From Opisthocomus hoazin (Eukaryota; Chordata; Aves; Opisthocomiformes; Opisthocomidae), in the NCBI RefSeq assembly GCF_030867145.1, contig NC_134454.1, positions 71,406,308 to 71,470,307 of the forward strand: DNA of 64,000 bases, written 5' to 3'. The notes beneath the pieces were generated by a model. It was not told where the DNA came from and searched no databases. It saw nothing but the letters and a program-made list of their open reading frames with translations. A program made the translations under genes and the position numbers. Numbering within the stretch: the stretch's first letter is position 1; every line of letters begins with the position of its first letter. This document shows positions 1 through 12,588 of the stretch, piece by piece.

Positions 1-2460
1 CTGCCATAGGATACCGTTCAGGGTCCTTTTCTAGCTCAGTGACCTAAGCCTCAGCCCAGCTGTCTGCACCAAACCCAGTGGCTTAGGGCTACTTGCCTTC
101 GTGGAAGGAATGAAAGGGCAAAAATGTAAACCTTCTTCCTCAGCCTAGGCTTATTTATTGGCAGCAGTGCTGCTCTGTAACTTGGGGAGAAGGGAGAAAG
201 AATGCGTGTAACAGTGGGTCTGTCTAACCTCCCTCATGAAAATAAGGAACAGTTGTTACACTACCACTACTCTGTAGAGCCACCGTCCTCCCGTGGAGGC
301 TTTAAACAAAGATATCATCTAAGATCTGCAGTTTCTGTGAAATACAAGGAAGCTTTGAGGATTCTGTGCACATGACAGTGCAGCCAATCTGTCTGAGACA
401 GACAGCACATCAAGTGATTTTATGTGCAAGTAAAGACATTTATTTGGTTTGAATATCCAAATAGTGTGTGCAAGCATTTTTCCATGCGTTGTTGAAAAAT
501 TGACCTTAAATATTTTGCTTTTCATTAGAAAAGATGAGGATTTCACAATGACAGACATATTCAACTCTTCCTCTTCTGTGGATCACATATGTCAAAATAT
601 TATGGTTTTTTTTCTTTACTAGCATCATCGGAACAAAGAGTGAGAACGTAAGTTCTGGGCTCGATACATGCTGTTGAATATTTTACAAGACTATAATAAA
701 AGCCTATTTGATATGTTCTTATATGATTTGCTACTGTAGTGAAAAACATAGCTATTAAAACTTTATAACCAGCTCTGGCAACTTGCTCCTGTGAAAAAGC
801 AAATCCCAAATGTCAACTCGGTTTCTGTGGTTCTTCACAAAATAGTGTATTCAAGTCTGGCTTATACTTAGTAAGTTTTACTGACATGATTATGTTTGCT
901 AGCCGTGCAATTTTTTTCATCATCATAACTGTGCTTTACACTGCCCTACCACAGATGTAGATGTACTAGCAGTCTTGCTGAAGAAATGACTCTTGCTTCA
1001 CTGACCAGAAGATAGATATGCCTTTAAAACCTGTTTAAGCTAGAATTACCATTTCTAGATGAGGGCAATGATTGTCCTATGTGGGACGAATAAAAAGAGA
1101 CGTTCTTAAGTGCAGACAGGGCTTCAGTTTCATAGACACACAACAGTTCTGAATAAGTAAAGTCCTCTCTGCTTGGCAGTGAGCCCTGCTGACTCTTACA
1201 ACTTTATCATGTTTTTCAATATTTACTTTTCTTTTGTTTCTTAAAATCCTCAAGTTCTTGCATAAAGTGAATGCCCAGAAGTCTGTGCTTCATATCAGAT
1301 TATTTTTCTAATGCTCATGGTTGTGGCGAAAAAGCTTGAAAATGCTCTTACAATCCCCACTTCTAACACAGCTAGCAGAAGGATATGAAATGTGCAGTAC
1401 TTCAAAATATTGTAAGCTTTAAATCAAGCTCCTTCATTTCGAAACCTCCCTTTTATAATAGTTTTAATAATAATTACTTCAATAAATTTTAATTACCTGA
1501 GTTGATTTGAAATGTATTGGATCTCATGTACTGAAATGTTCAGGCAAAAATGCGCAAGATGTACTTTTTAATAGGATTGCATGCATTATAAAAGTATGCT
1601 TTTCAGACTCAGGGGCTTCTACTCAAAATCATGGCAGTTTTCTTTTTGAAAACATATTACAGTATGTACACTTACCTTTTTTAGGTGTGCTTTATGAACT
1701 AAAACTTAGAAGTTGAGCTTTGTGCAGAGTACTGATTATTAACATTCTGAAATGCGTAGGTTTGGAGCAAATTTCACAAGCACAAGATATCCTACAATTT
1801 TGTAAAAACAAACAGTGCCCATGAGCCTCCTTGGATGTAGTATCAAGAAGGAGCTTTCTGCCTGTATGTGACTGTACACATCTGTTAATTCAGAGATGTA
1901 AATGTGAAATCCAGCACTCGGGGACACCAGGTGGATATCTGATACTCTCTGAGGAATTTGGGCTTCATAAACCATTGTATGGATTGTTCACAGCCATGCA
2001 TTTTTTTCTCTGCTTGTGACAGAAAAAATATGGGTGAAATACTTGCATCAATAATTAATTCTGGTATAAATCAATACAAGTTACTAATAAATGAGAAATA
2101 GAGACATGTCACTGCCAAAAATCAGCTGTTAATGCCTCTTCACTTACTGAAATGGCATGCTGCATATCACAAATATTCTATTACTAACTACAAAATATTC
2201 CTCTAGATGAAAGTCAAGAATACTCTCCAGCTCTATTGTCAAAGCTGCAGTCATAGCACAGTATAATTTGAGACTAGAATAACTGTGAATAGAGGATGAG
2301 AAATAAGGAGATACAACTCTTGACGTGTACTTTTCATGACTATTCAGAAGTACGTACATGATTTAGGAACCTAAGGGCTCAATTCACTTGTTCACACACA
2401 GGGATCTTGTTCCATTTAAGACTCGTCAGGGTATCACAAGATCCTCATGGGGCTGCCAGA
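1..2460. other. Intergenic, no gene recognised (3' side of FST)
   Basis: AT-rich sequence with only short chance open frames on both strands. I see no splice-bounded conserved exon, RNA gene or recognisable transposon. It lies downstream of FST relative to its transcription. In other amniotes the next gene on this side is NDUFS4 (known synteny), but nothing here resembles its protein. Confidence 0.6.
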
Positions 2461-4330
2461 TCACAGAATCACAGAATCACAGAATGGTAGGGGTTGGAAG
2501 GGACCTCTGTGGGTCATCTAGTCCAACCCTCCTGCCGAAGCAGGGTCACTTACAGTAGGCTGTAGAGGACCTTGTCCAGGCGGGTCTTGAATATCTCCAG
2601 AGAAGGAGACTCCACAACCTCCCTGGGCAGCCTGTTCCAGTGCTCCATCACCCTCAGAGGGAAGAAGTTCTTCCTCATGTTCAGCTGGAAATTCCTAAGC
2701 TTCAGTCTGTGCCCATTGCCCCTTGTCCTGTCACTGGGCACCACTGAAAAGAGCTTGGCCCCATCCTCCTGACACCCACCCTTCAGATATTTATAAGCAT
2801 TTAGAAGGTCCCCTCTCAGCCTTCTCTTCTTCAGGCTGAACAAGCCCAGCTCCCTCAGTCTCTCCTCGCAGGAGAGATGCTCCAGTCCCCTCACCATCCT
2901 TGTAGCTCTCCGCTGGACTCTCTCCAGTAGCTCTTCATCTTTCTTGAATTGGGGAGCCCAGAAATGGACACAGTACTCCAGATGAGGCCTCACTAGGGCA
3001 GAGTAGAGGGGAAGGAGAACCTCCCTTGACCTGCTGGCCACACTCCTCTTGATGCACCCCAGGATCCCATTGGCCTTCTTGGCAGCCAGGGCACACTGCT
3101 GGCTCATGGTTAACCTGTCGTCCACCAGGACACCCAGGTCCCTCTCCGCAGAGCTGCTCTCCAGCAGGTCCGCCCCAAGCCTGTACTGATGCATGGGGTT
3201 GTTCCTCCCCATGTGCAGGACCCTGCATTTGCCTTTGTTGAACCTCATAAGGTTCCTTTGCACCCAGCTCTCCAGCCTGTTCAGGTCTCGCTGAATGGCA
3301 GCACAGCCTTCTGGTGTATCCACCACACCTCCCAGTTTGGTGTCATCAGCAAACTTGCTGAGGGTACACTCTGACTCTTCATCCAGGTCGTTGACGAAGA
3401 AGTTGAACAAGACTGGGCCCAGTACTGACCCCTGGGGGACACCACTAGTTACCGGCCTCCAACTAGACTCAGTGCCGCTGATGACAACCCTCTGAGTTCT
3501 GCCATTCAGCCAGTTCTTAATCCACCCCACCGACCACTCATCCAGCCCATACTTCTTGAGCTTCCCTAGGAGGATGTTATGGCAGACTGTGTCAAAAGCC
3601 TTGCTGAAGTCTAGGTAGACAACATCCACGGCTCTCCCTTCATCTACCCAGCCAGTCATGTCATCGCAGAAAGCTATCAAATTGGTCAGACATGATTTCC
3701 CCTTGATGAATCCATGCTGACTACTCCTGATAACCTTCTTTTCTTCCACTTGCTTGATGATGACCTCCAGGATAAGCTGCTCCATCACCTTTCCTGGGAT
3801 GGAGGTGAGGCTGACCGACCTGTAGTTCCCTGGGTCCTCCTTCTTGCCCTTTTTGAAGATTGGAGTGACACTGGCCTTTCTCCAGTCCTCTGGCACCTCT
3901 CCTGTCCTCCAGGACCTCTCAAAGATGATGGAGAGTGGCTCAGCAATGACATCCGCCAGCTCCCTCAGCACTTGTGGGTGCATTCCATCGGGGCCCATGG
4001 ATTTGTGGATGTCCAGATCACTTAAGCGATCCCTCACACAGTCCTTCTCAACCAAGGGAAAGTCATCCTCTCTGTAGGCTTCTTCTCTTACCTCTGGGGC
4101 CTGAGACTCCTGAGGGCCAGTCGTAGCACTGAAGACTGAAGCAAAGAAGGCATTCAGTAGCTCTGCCTTCTCCGCATCCTCCATCACCAAGACACCCGCC
4201 TCATTCAGCAGCGGCCCCACATTGTCCCTAGCCTTCCTTTTGCTGCTGATGTAGTTGAAGAAGCCCTTCTTGTTGTTTTTGACATCCCCTGCCAGCTTCA
4301 ATTCCAGGTGGGCCTTGGCTATGACACAGG
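2461..4330 (-). mobile_element. CR1 LINE, 5'-truncated, long young copy (copy 1)
   Basis: A non-LTR retrotransposon of the CR1 family in minus orientation. Its 3' end is at the low coordinate, where three CACAGAATC-type units form the reverse complement of the CR1 terminal ATTCTGTG repeat. Reading leftward from about 4330 the element encodes the reverse transcriptase and C-terminal part of ORF2 without interruption. The endonuclease and 5' UTR are missing, as is usual after incomplete reverse transcription. It is very similar by eye to the copy at 27845-29622 (a few differences per 100 bases in the 3' 330 bases). The 5' border is approximate: recognisable CR1 protein similarity starts near 4319. 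Confidence 0.93.
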
Positions 4331-4379
4331 AGCTATGGAAGGACTGTCTCTTTTGGGAACAGCAGCTGGTAACCAACAA
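2550..4379 (-). CDS. CR1 ORF2 fragment: reverse transcriptase region, uninterrupted
   Basis: About 609 codons without a stop, covering the reverse transcriptase and C-terminal region of a CR1 ORF2 protein. Landmarks in order are a [16 protein letters not shown] finger block, a QHGF motif, [20 protein letters not shown], and the catalytic FADD box at 3342-3353. The thumb and C-terminal region follows, ending in a natural stop at 2550. The frame opens with a TTG, not an ATG, and the apurinic endonuclease domain is absent, so it is a truncated, presumably non-autonomous copy. Intactness over 1.8 kb points to a fairly recent insertion. The first 20 or so codons (above about 4320) may be flanking DNA. 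Confidence 0.8.
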   Translation of the reverse strand: MLVTSCCSQKRQSFHSSCVIAKAHLELKLAGDVKNNKKGFFNYISSKRKARDNVGPLLNEAGVLVMEDAEKAELLNAFFASVFSATTGPQESQAPEVREEAYREDDFPLVEKDCVRDRLSDLDIHKSMGPDGMHPQVLRELADVIAEPLSIIFERSWRTGEVPEDWRKASVTPIFKKGKKEDPGNYRSVSLTSIPGKVMEQLILEVIIKQVEEKKVIRSSQHGFIKGKSCLTNLIAFCDDMTGWVDEGRAVDVVYLDFSKAFDTVCHNILLGKLKKYGLDEWSVGWIKNWLNGRTQRVVISGTESSWRPVTSGVPQGSVLGPVLFNFFVNDLDEESECTLSKFADDTKLGGVVDTPEGCAAIQRDLNRLESWVQRNLMRFNKGKCRVLHMGRNNPMHQYRLGADLLESSSAERDLGVLVDDRLTMSQQCALAAKKANGILGCIKRSVASRSREVLLPLYSALVRPHLEYCVHFWAPQFKKDEELLERVQRRATRMVRGLEHLSCEERLRELGLFSLKKRRLRGDLLNAYKYLKGGCQEDGAKLFSVVPSDRTRGNGHRLKLRNFQLNMRKNFFPLRVMEHWNRLPREVVESPSLEIFKTRLDKVLYSLL

Positions 4380-5080
4380 GGATATCCCAGGGTGCCTGAA
4401 GTGGCATTAGATGAATTTTTACTGGCAACTGAACCTTAAACCTTCGAAGTCCAGGCTGAATTCAAGCTTAGGGTCTGTTCTTGAAGAAGGTATCTGTGCC
4501 ACTTCTTCCAAAGAATGAAGTAAGACTTAGTCTTTGCTGTAGAGTGACTATGCTTTCTATTCATATCCTTTCTCAACATATTGACTCTTAATCAAACATA
4601 CTTGTTCCTTGCCCAAAGATCATCAAAGTTCATGCAGGTGGTGAGGGACAACTTCCACCTTTCCAGGTAACACTGCAGAGTTGGACAAAACCCGTAAAAC
4701 TCCATCCTGCGATGATGGCCTGGTGGTAAAATCACCCTCCTGAAAAATGGCAGAGGTGGGTGTGATTTCTGCAGGCCAGGGACTGTCGGGGAACTGCTCT
4801 AATCAGTAGACTGCAGCTAGCAATGGATATTGTAAAGGAGGTGGTGGATATGTCTTCACTTTATAATGGGCCTGATCTTTTCAAGATGTAGTACTCACAA
4901 TTTTGAATTTAATTTTCAAATCTCTCTTTATGTACCTGAGACCTTTACTCAAATCTGGTAGTAAATCAGTCAGACAGGAGACTAAAGTCTCTGAGAAATA
5001 TAGGCACTGTTAAAAACTTAATCCCTCAGTAGTGATTAAACTTGTCATCCACAAAGGGGTCTCACCTAGTAGCACAACAT
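4331..5080. other. Intergenic, nothing recognised
   Basis: Unique-looking AT-rich sequence between the long CR1 and the hAT-like MITE. I see no gene, RNA or repeat that I can name. Confidence 0.55.
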
Positions 5081-5200
5081 CAGTGCTTCCCAAAGTTTTC
5101 CCTCAGCAACCCTACTTCCAGGGTCACAACCCCACTTTCATTTTCACTTCCAGGCTTGCAGGCCCCAAGTGAGGTCATGACCCTAACTTGGGAACTGCTG
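5081..5200. mobile_element. hAT-type MITE remnant with terminal inverted repeats
   Basis: A 120-bp non-autonomous DNA transposon remnant. The left end CAGTGCTTCCCAAAGTT and the right end AACTTGGGAACTGCTG are imperfect inverted repeats of the CAG..TTCCCAA type typical of hAT/Charlie elements. Inner arms (AGGGTCACAACCCC and GAGGTCATGACCCT) are also inverted, so the element could fold into a long hairpin. The flanks CACAACAT (5073-5080) and CATAACAC (5201-5208) match at 6 of 8 positions, as expected for a decayed 8-bp target duplication. The divergence indicates an old insertion. Assignment to hAT is from end sequence and duplication length, not from a database match. Confidence 0.72.
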
Positions 5201-5208
5201 CATAACAC

Positions 5209-5756
5209 ATTGAAAAAATTATCATACCAGCCAGTAAATACATCAGCAAAACAAACCCATCCAGTCTACTCGAGACCCTGTGCAGCCTGCCATCCCTAGA
5301 GGCCTTACCTATTAAACATGGGTTTTCAAAACCGTGTATCTACTTGCAAGCTCACATACTGCTTTGGGTATGTGTTACCATTGTCTTGTAGTCTTCCTTT
5401 GTGCTATTTAGCTAAGTTTGGTGTTGACAAAGATGTGCTAACACTTCTGAAAATATGACCCTCTTTTTCTTGCTCATTCAAATGTTGGAGGTGCTGCTTG
5501 GATTTATTATTTGCACATAATAGAGTTCGCAGTTATTGTGTGTCAGAAACAAGATCTGGAGAGTCTGCTGTTCCCACAGCTGGAGCAACACATACACATC
5601 TGCTAAAACTGTGGTGTAAATTGTATTGTCCTTAGCAATTAATCACTTACACTGTATTCTATCAACTCTCCTCCTCCTTAACTCCTACTGGTCTTTACCC
5701 TCTTCTCACTTCTTCTTCCTCCACTGTCTTCTGTTCCTTTTCTTCTCTTCTTTCTT
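5209..5756. other. Intergenic, nothing recognised
   Basis: No gene or nameable repeat. The stretch 5640-5760 is a pyrimidine-rich (CTTCTT-like) low-complexity patch leading into the CR1 fragment. Confidence 0.5.
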
Positions 5757-6084
5757 GCTCTCTGCAACTACCTGAAAGGAGGTTGTAGTGAGGCAGGTGT
5801 TGGTCTCTCCTCACAGGTAACTAGTGATAGGACGAGAGGCAATGGCCTCAAGTTGCGTCGGGGGAGGTTTAGATTAGATAATAGGAAAAATTTCTTTACT
5901 GAAAGAGTGGTCAGGCATGGGAACAGGCTGCCCAAGGAGGTGGTGGAGTCACCATCCCTGGAGGTGTTTAAAAAACATGTAGAAGTGGCACTTCAGGATA
6001 TGTTTTAGTAGGAATGGTGGTGTTGGTTGGGTGGTTGGACTTGATGATCTTAGAGATCTTTTCCAACCTATGATTCTATGAATC
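5757..6084 (+). mobile_element. CR1 3' fragment, plus strand
   Basis: The last roughly 330 bases of a CR1 element in plus orientation. They cover the C-terminal end of ORF2 (AACAGGCTGCCCAAGG..GTGGTGGAGTC, about 5921-5950) and the 3' UTR with GGACTTGATGATCTTAGAGATC and TTCCAACC. It ends in ATTCTATGAATCTG at 6084. The frame is broken. It closely resembles the pieces at 25494-25664 and 50301-50933, so these three belong to one subfamily distinct from the long copies. Confidence 0.9.
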
Positions 6085-6255
6085 TGCGTCTCTGTGTTTC
6101 CCACTTCATTTTTTAATGTCTTCTCCAGAAGTGCCGAGTTTGGATATGGAGATGCTGCTGCAAATGTTCCTACTTCTCTTGCAGAATGTTCTACCACTAG
6201 ATCTCAAAGACTTTAGTCCAGGTAGGGAAAGCACACAGATTATGAAATCTTTATA

Positions 6256-6372
6256 ACTTCACTTTACAGTGGGGAGATTATAACACTGTTCTAGTGAGGT
6301 CTGTTACTTAGAGTCACCAAGATGTCAGTGGCAGAGAAAAAGATGGATCTCCCATTTCATGTGTCTGTCCCA
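6256..6372 (+). mobile_element. MIR-like SINE remnant
   Basis: The segment contains, in order, CTTCACTTTACAGTGGGGAGATTAT and then TTAGAGTCACCAAGATGTCAGTGGCAGAG. These correspond to the CATTTTACAGATGGGGAAACTGAGG and GGTCACACAGC..GTGGCAGAG blocks of the MIR core and 3' half. The match is from memory of the family consensus and is diverged, as expected for an amniote-age SINE. Confidence 0.5.
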
Positions 6373-8200
6373 TGGTGGACTCCAAGCAACATGATCAGTT
6401 AGCGTAAGATATACCAGTAGATGGCACTTCACCATTCAGACAATTGCTTATACATCTGAGAGGCTGATAGAAACAGGCTTCTTGCATGTAGTTCTTCACA
6501 TATGACTTTTAGCATCATTTTGTTTCTCTTAGAGCATCATTTTATTTCTCTTTGTTCTGATGCTCTTTTCCTGAGATCTTTACTCTGCCCTTCTCTTTTT
6601 TGATTTTCCTTGCTGTGACACTTATCTGTTGCTTCTACATTTCTACCAGTTTTCCATATGCTATGTCTCGTTTTGAAAACGTGGGGGAAAAAAGATAAAG
6701 GAGAAAAAGAAAAAAAAAAAAAAACTTATAAAGTCGAAAACCCTCACTGATTTTTTAAAGAATTATCTAGATCGTGACTGATTCATTACTCTGGAGAACT
6801 CTGGAGGTGGTGAGCAGGAGCAGTAAGATTTACTCCCAAATGTTCTTAAGGTCCTATGTAGCTGAATGTGTGGCTCCAAAAGTGCACTGCAATGACCCCC
6901 CCGCGTGTACAGGCGAAATGGTAGTAATACCAAGTATAGACCATACTAAGCCTCACCGTGCATTTTTGTAGTGTGAGGTAAACAGCTATTTACTAACTTG
7001 CAGTATATCTCTGAAACGTAGCCAGACAAGGACACTGTATGTCATCTTGTCTGTATGTTACACTATCTTTGCTGTACATAAGCTGCAGCTAAACACTTCA
7101 GCTAAACACTTCAGGTTCTGGCCTTGCTTCCAGATAGGAAACGAAGGTTTTGATCTGGCTTTTGCAGTGGGCCCTGGCTGGATTTCACCCCATCAACGCA
7201 TGTGGTGCTGCTTGCTAGGTTGCTGACAGTGGCAAGTGCCTTTCAATTAAGGCTGAAGTTCCATCAGAGCCCGTAAGTGGAGAATGCCAGGGAGATTAAT
7301 AAACGAATTGTCACAGCTTCCAGGCATGCTGGGTTGGGAAGTGCAGCTCTCAAATTTGTGGGCTGTGTAAATTTGGAGCTCCGGGTCTGTAAAGAGATAG
7401 ACTCAGTCCCTTTTTTCTTTCTCATAAAATGAATGAAAATTAATTTCTCTAGGGTTGAAGTCCAAATGTGGAAATTATCAGTATTTGTGTATCTTTTATG
7501 CCAAGCATTTTAGGCTTTTTGTAGTTTTGGTGGAGTCACCATTTGAAACAAGGATTTGAATTGCTCTGACTAAACCCTCTGTATGTGGGAAGAGATTATG
7601 GGAAACATCCCTGCAGGGCTCTTTTTAGTTGCTCCAATGGGCATTATCCATTACTTTCCCAAGTGTCTTGCCTTGGGGTTTTTTTTGCTTTCCTTGCTGT
7701 CTTGACCAATCTAGCTGGTACTAGTTATTGTGTCTGAGAATTATTGTCAGTCCTGAAAAAAAATTGCAAATCTGAACAATACAATAGTTTTAAACTGCAT
7801 TTTAACTACTTCACTCTTTCATCTTTTTTTATTTGTTTTCACTTAAAAATACAGACAGAATCTTTTGTGCATTTGCTTGCATTTTCTCTACTACATGTTC
7901 TGCTCAGCACAGAATGCATATTCTAGTGAGCAGATACTGCATGCCTTGAACAGCAAAAAGTTTCACTAAAATCCATGGGAAAATAGCTTTTATGGGAAAT
8001 TTTAGGATCACTTAAAGACTGTGTAAGGGCAAGTCATATGAAAGAAGTAACATTCTGTATTCCTGCTGATAATTGCATCCAACAGCTGTAGTGATAGGGT
8101 TGTTCCTTCAGTGTTGCTTGAGGGACCTGTTTCTTTTCAACTGGGCATTCCTTTCTGGTTTTGGAGTCTGTAAGACTTAAAAGTGGGTGGACATACCACT
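6373..8200. other. Intergenic, no gene recognised
   Basis: AT-rich unique sequence with an A run at 6709-6724. The part 7220-7420 has somewhat higher GC and homeodomain-type cores (TTCAATTAAGG, GATTAATAAACG), so it could be regulatory, but I cannot show conservation. No exon seen. Confidence 0.5.
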
Positions 8201-8522
8201 TCATAAGACCATAAGATAATTCAGCTTGGAAGGGATGTCAGGAGACCATCTGCTGGATTGTCCTCATGGAGAAAAAGATTTCCCTTATACCTCGTGTGGA
8301 CTCCTCTTGTTTCAACTTTCGCTTATTGTCTCTTGTCCTGCTACCATGCACTGCTACGAAGAGCCTGGCTCTGTCTACACAATGACCTGCTCGTAGGTGG
8401 GAACGGCTGCTCTGAGGTGCCCCCAATGCCTTCCCTTCTCCAGGCAGAAGCAGCTCCATCCCTCAAGCTCCCCTTGCAGGGCAGGTGCTCCAGCCCCTGA
8501 GCCTCTGCTGGGCTCACTTGTC
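8201..8522 (-). mobile_element. Old CR1 3' fragment, minus strand
   Basis: The text CATAAGACCATAAGATAATTCAGCTTGGAAGGGATGTCAGGAGACCATCT is the reverse complement of a CR1 3' UTR end. It is followed by the ORF2 C-terminal region (CTCTTGTCCTGCTACCATGCACTGCTACGAAGAGCC, then CAGCCCCTGAGCCTCTGCTGGGCTC). It is more diverged than the other CR1 pieces and belongs to a different subfamily. The frame is destroyed. Confidence 0.82.
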
Positions 8523-11500
8523 ATCAGTGCCACCTTTGTCTGCATTGCCCAAGGACTTGCATAACAACCTGTCTGGCTTATCTACATGTCTTCCCCTGTG
8601 ACCTCTTTTATCAATACTTCTAATTTGGAAGTCAAATGGTAGCACTTTTTAGTATCCTCTAAGTGTTTGTAGCAACAACCACCCGCTAACATCATCCTTG
8701 TAGTTCCAGGTATGTCTTAAAATATGAAGTGAATGAAACTTAAAATGAAGAGTACATAACATGAAGCTCAGCAAAAGAGCCATAGGAATCCTGTTATCTG
8801 AGTAAGAACATTCTAAATTGCTAAGGGATCTTGGGAAATATATTAATACTGTTCTTCTTATATAAAACTGCATTTTTAAATATAACCATGCTACACAGGG
8901 TAAGAATGATTTTTTAAAAAATGCTGCTTTTGCGGTGAACCTCTAACATGCTATGAAAGATAGTTCCAGCATTAATTTTTAAATATTTCAAAGGTCTTTA
9001 AAACCAGGCGACTAAAATTTAATTCTTGAATCTGAGTGCTGTGGTTTCATTTTGAGTAGTTATGAATATCCATAGACCTCACTGAAGCACTGGGAGGTTC
9101 AGATGTTATTACTGAGTGGCACTGGTGGAAATTCAAGGGCCTTTACAGATCCAGATCTGCACTGGACTACCTTGCAAAACTTATTACCCTGTAGCATCTG
9201 GCAGGTCTGATTAGCTGTTATCAAAGTCCAGAGTTCATTCTCAGTTTTCTGACACATTCGTGCTTTTCAATCCCGCAGTGAAGCTGAACAAATCCATTTA
9301 AAGATTAGAGATCAAAAGAGCATACCTGTTAATTACAGAAAAATGAATCAAATGTGTGGTTTTAGCTCCAAAACAGTCTCTGAGCTGAACGTTATGGCTC
9401 ACACCTTGTTTTCATGTCATATTTCTCCAGTGTGTGATAATTTCATTGGCATTGTTTAAAAGTAAGGAATGAATGTGAGTTATACAGATGATTCCAAAGA
9501 AGAGTCAGCCACTAGGGTCCATTATATATTTATGTCTATCAGACAAAAGAAAGAACAATTTAAAGGGTTAACTTGTGCATCCTGTTTCTTGTATGCTACC
9601 TCTAAAATTCATGCTGCCACAATGGGTCAGGCAGGCCTTGGAATTACAGAAATATCAAACAAAAAATGTAATTGCCTTATCTTCAGGGAGTTATGAATTT
9701 AAAATCTGATACTTTGTGAACCCCTTGGTCTGTGTACAAATGTTAGGCTTCACAAGAAAGCATGGAATCCTGGTTCTTCAAAGGGATAAGATACAGATGT
9801 TTCTGTACCGGTGATTCATTGTATAGTAAAATGTCACTGCCTAGAGAACAGCACTGCATACTGAAATTTAATTTCACCTGATTCCCATTTGGAGGGAAAG
9901 AAGGAAACATTTTTATGTCACAAAAAAAAAGAAATGGCAGCTGTTTGAAATTTGCTGAGAGGCTTGGAATGTAGTTTTAGCTGAGGTGTATTAGCAGGCA
10001 GAAAGCAAGCAGAGAGGTAAAAGGTGCAAAAGAGGTCCGTGATACTGTTCTGAAGTCAGTCGTATGAACACAGCTATCAGGAATGCATTCGAGTGTGATC
10101 AAAATTGTGTATACTCACTTGCATGTATTGCGCAGATGAATACATTTGGGAACCAGGGCTTTAGAGGCAATATTCTTATCATTCAAATGCCTCAAGCTGG
10201 GTCTGTTAGAATTAAGTTGATTTCACTTAAGTGCCAGAATATGGGTTTCTGTTTTCAAACATACACTCTTCAGTCTGTTTTACTATGCCTGCATTTGTGA
10301 ATGGAGTTCACAGGCCTGGGATTCAGTACCAAAGTATGCTCCATGGTGAACTAGGAGTTTCAGAAATGTGATTTACAGCAAGGGGAATGTGTATGCCAGA
10401 CGACAGAAAATACTGAAGAGAAAGATATTTTTGAAAATTTATTTCTCTTCTGGTTTTAAGAGCTTGTGCAAGATGATTTCAGAGCTGGCAACTACCTTTT
10501 TGTACTTAGACATCCAGACATCTCTGTTCCTTCATTTAAACAACATCCAGGATAGCCTGTGCATTAAGAGAGAAAGCAAATCCAAACCAAACCAAAAACA
10601 CACGCAAAAAAAGGCCAACAGGTAGAAAAAATGGATTCAGCACCTTCCTCGGACAGAGGGAATTAAGTTCACATTTCCATTTCCCGGGACTTTCCCCTTG
10701 TACAAGCCTAGAAGAGAAACATGAAAAAAGTGAAGTCTCGCCTATTGTAGCTATGACTCAGTGTAGAAAAAGATGTGAGATTTGTAATCTTGACTTAAGC
10801 AGAGAGTTAAGCATGGTTTCATAGCTCAAGGATGGAGGCACTTACCTACTGGGGGAAGGAAGAGGGGGAGGCAGCCTGGATTCTGGCCCCTGCTTCAAGC
10901 ACTGTTTATGTATGTTACTCAATTACAAATGCAAAATGTGTAGGCAGCCCCTGGGGCAAGAACCAGGACTTCCTCTTCAAAAGGAGCATCTATTAGGGTT
11001 GCAAATGATCCTCTCTCAATGAATCTTGCTTCCTCTCTAATGCAGAAATATGGCTTCAGCAGGCATGACAGACAGTTTTCCAGCCCGAGCTTCAGCTTAA
11101 GTTGGTGGTGCATACACTCTTGGAAGATGTGGGGAAGATCTCCTCAGGAAGAGACTGGCAGTGAACCTGCACCTCCCACTTCAAGAACAAGTAGCTTATC
11201 TACAAGTAAGATATTATGTAAAATGTTCGCAGTTGTGCTACCACAACCTCTGGACATGTTTCTGAGAGAAAGTCTCTGAGGCTGTTGTGCTGCATGACGA
11301 GGCTGGTGTATGTTAGGCATGCTCAGAAGATGCTTACCTCATGAAGCCTCTCAGGAAATGCTTCACCTGTACATCACAGGTGGGCTTTGACGCAAGGTAG
11401 GTTTCAAAATTTTCAGCCATATAGAAATAGCAGTAGCAATGGAAAATGCACTAGCAGGACTTTTAGACAATTTTATCGGCAAAAACCTGATGCAGATTTT

Positions 11501-11580
11501 TGTGGCCATTTCTTGTATGTGTACATACATAGATACAGCTCCCTGGCATTTTTTGGAATTTTTTTAATTTGGCTGTCAGG
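8523..11580. other. Intergenic, no gene recognised
   Basis: AT-rich sequence with scattered short chance open frames only. I recognise no repeat, RNA gene or exon. Confidence 0.5.
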
Positions 11581-11665
11581 GACTTTCTCAAAGTTATTTT
11601 GTGAACCAGCAGCAGGACATAAAAGTAGAACCCAGAAATCCTGCTCTGCTATAGTCTCTCTGTAA
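11581..11665 (+). mobile_element. MIR-like SINE remnant (3' half)
   Basis: TTCTCAAAGTTATTTTGTGAACCAGCAGCAGGACATAAAAGTAGAACCCAGAAATCCTGCTCTGC follows the order of the MIR 3' half (TGCCCAAGGTCACACAGC..GGCAGAGC..AGAACCCAGGTCTCCTG..CAGTGCTC). Diverged; recognised from consensus memory only. Confidence 0.45.
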
Positions 11666-12317
11666 GACATGTAAATATATTTACAATTAAGAACAGTCTT
11701 TTAGTATTGTTGTTTGTTGGAAATGAAGTAGCTGGCACCTATCTAAATTTGAGAAAATTCTCCTCTGGTACTCTCCACATCTATTAAATATCTTGTCTCT
11801 CTGTTGTTGTATTACTTCCTTGAGAGGTTTTCCGATAGGTCCTTTTTTCCATCCTGCTGTTCTTCTGGCCCCAGTTCTCTTTTATTCTGGGTTCTGTTCC
11901 CTCAGGAGACCAAAATCCTGCTCTCTTTGCTCTTTTCATCATGTACTTCCTGCCAAAGAGACTACTTGTCTAAATGGAGCAACAGGAGAATGAAGGACAG
12001 AATTTTTTTTCTGTAATTTTGAATACAATATTATAAATGTACACTTGTAGATTTTATGCATTCATAGATGAATAAATTATATTTGCTTTGGATAACACTA
12101 AACAATCCATGACAAATTAGAGTTTACAGTAAAAAACATACAGAAGACTATAGCAGGAACAGTCTTCAGATATGATCTATAGTTAAACAAAAAAGGGTAA
12201 GTCAACATCTGCTCTCAGACCTCAGTTCAGCAAAGTACTTAAACCACCATTGAATAAGGTGCTTAAGTACTTTTGAAAGTTTTCTGTAATATGATTGCAA
12301 TATGATTTCACAAGGGT
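11666..12317. other. Intergenic, nothing recognised
   Basis: No gene or nameable repeat. AT-rich towards 12000-12200. Confidence 0.5.
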
Positions 12318-12588
12318 GTGTAGTGATAGGACAAGGGGGAATGGCTCTAAACTAAAAGAAGGCAGATTTAGAATAGATATTAGGAAGAAATACTTCACCA
12401 TGAGGGTGGTGGAACACTGGCACAGGTTGCCCAGAGAAGCTGTGGATGCCCCCTCCCTCAAGGCCAAGTTGCTCTGAGCAACCCGGTCTAGTGGAAGGTG
12501 TCCCTGCTCATGGCAGGGGGGTTGGAACCAGGTGATCTTTGAAGTCCCTTCCAACCCAAACCATTCTATGATTCTATGATTCTATGAT
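12318..12588 (+). mobile_element. CR1 3' fragment, plus strand, internally deleted
   Basis: The CR1 ORF2 end (AGTGATAGGACAAGGGGGAATGG.., GGTGGTGGAACACTGGCACAGG) and 3' UTR end in three ATTCTATG units at 12563-12588. Between CCCTCCCTCAAGGCC and CTCTGAGCAACC some 20-30 bases present in typical copies are missing, which closes the frame early. Its 3' UTR (GGAAGGTGTCCCTGCTCATGGCAGG) marks yet another CR1 subfamily. Confidence 0.9.

Noticed and set aside
2935..4077. Several 60-100 codon frames opposite or out of frame to the CR1 reverse transcriptase
   Set aside because: Shadows of the ORF2 reading frame; similar shadows recur in all three long CR1 copies.
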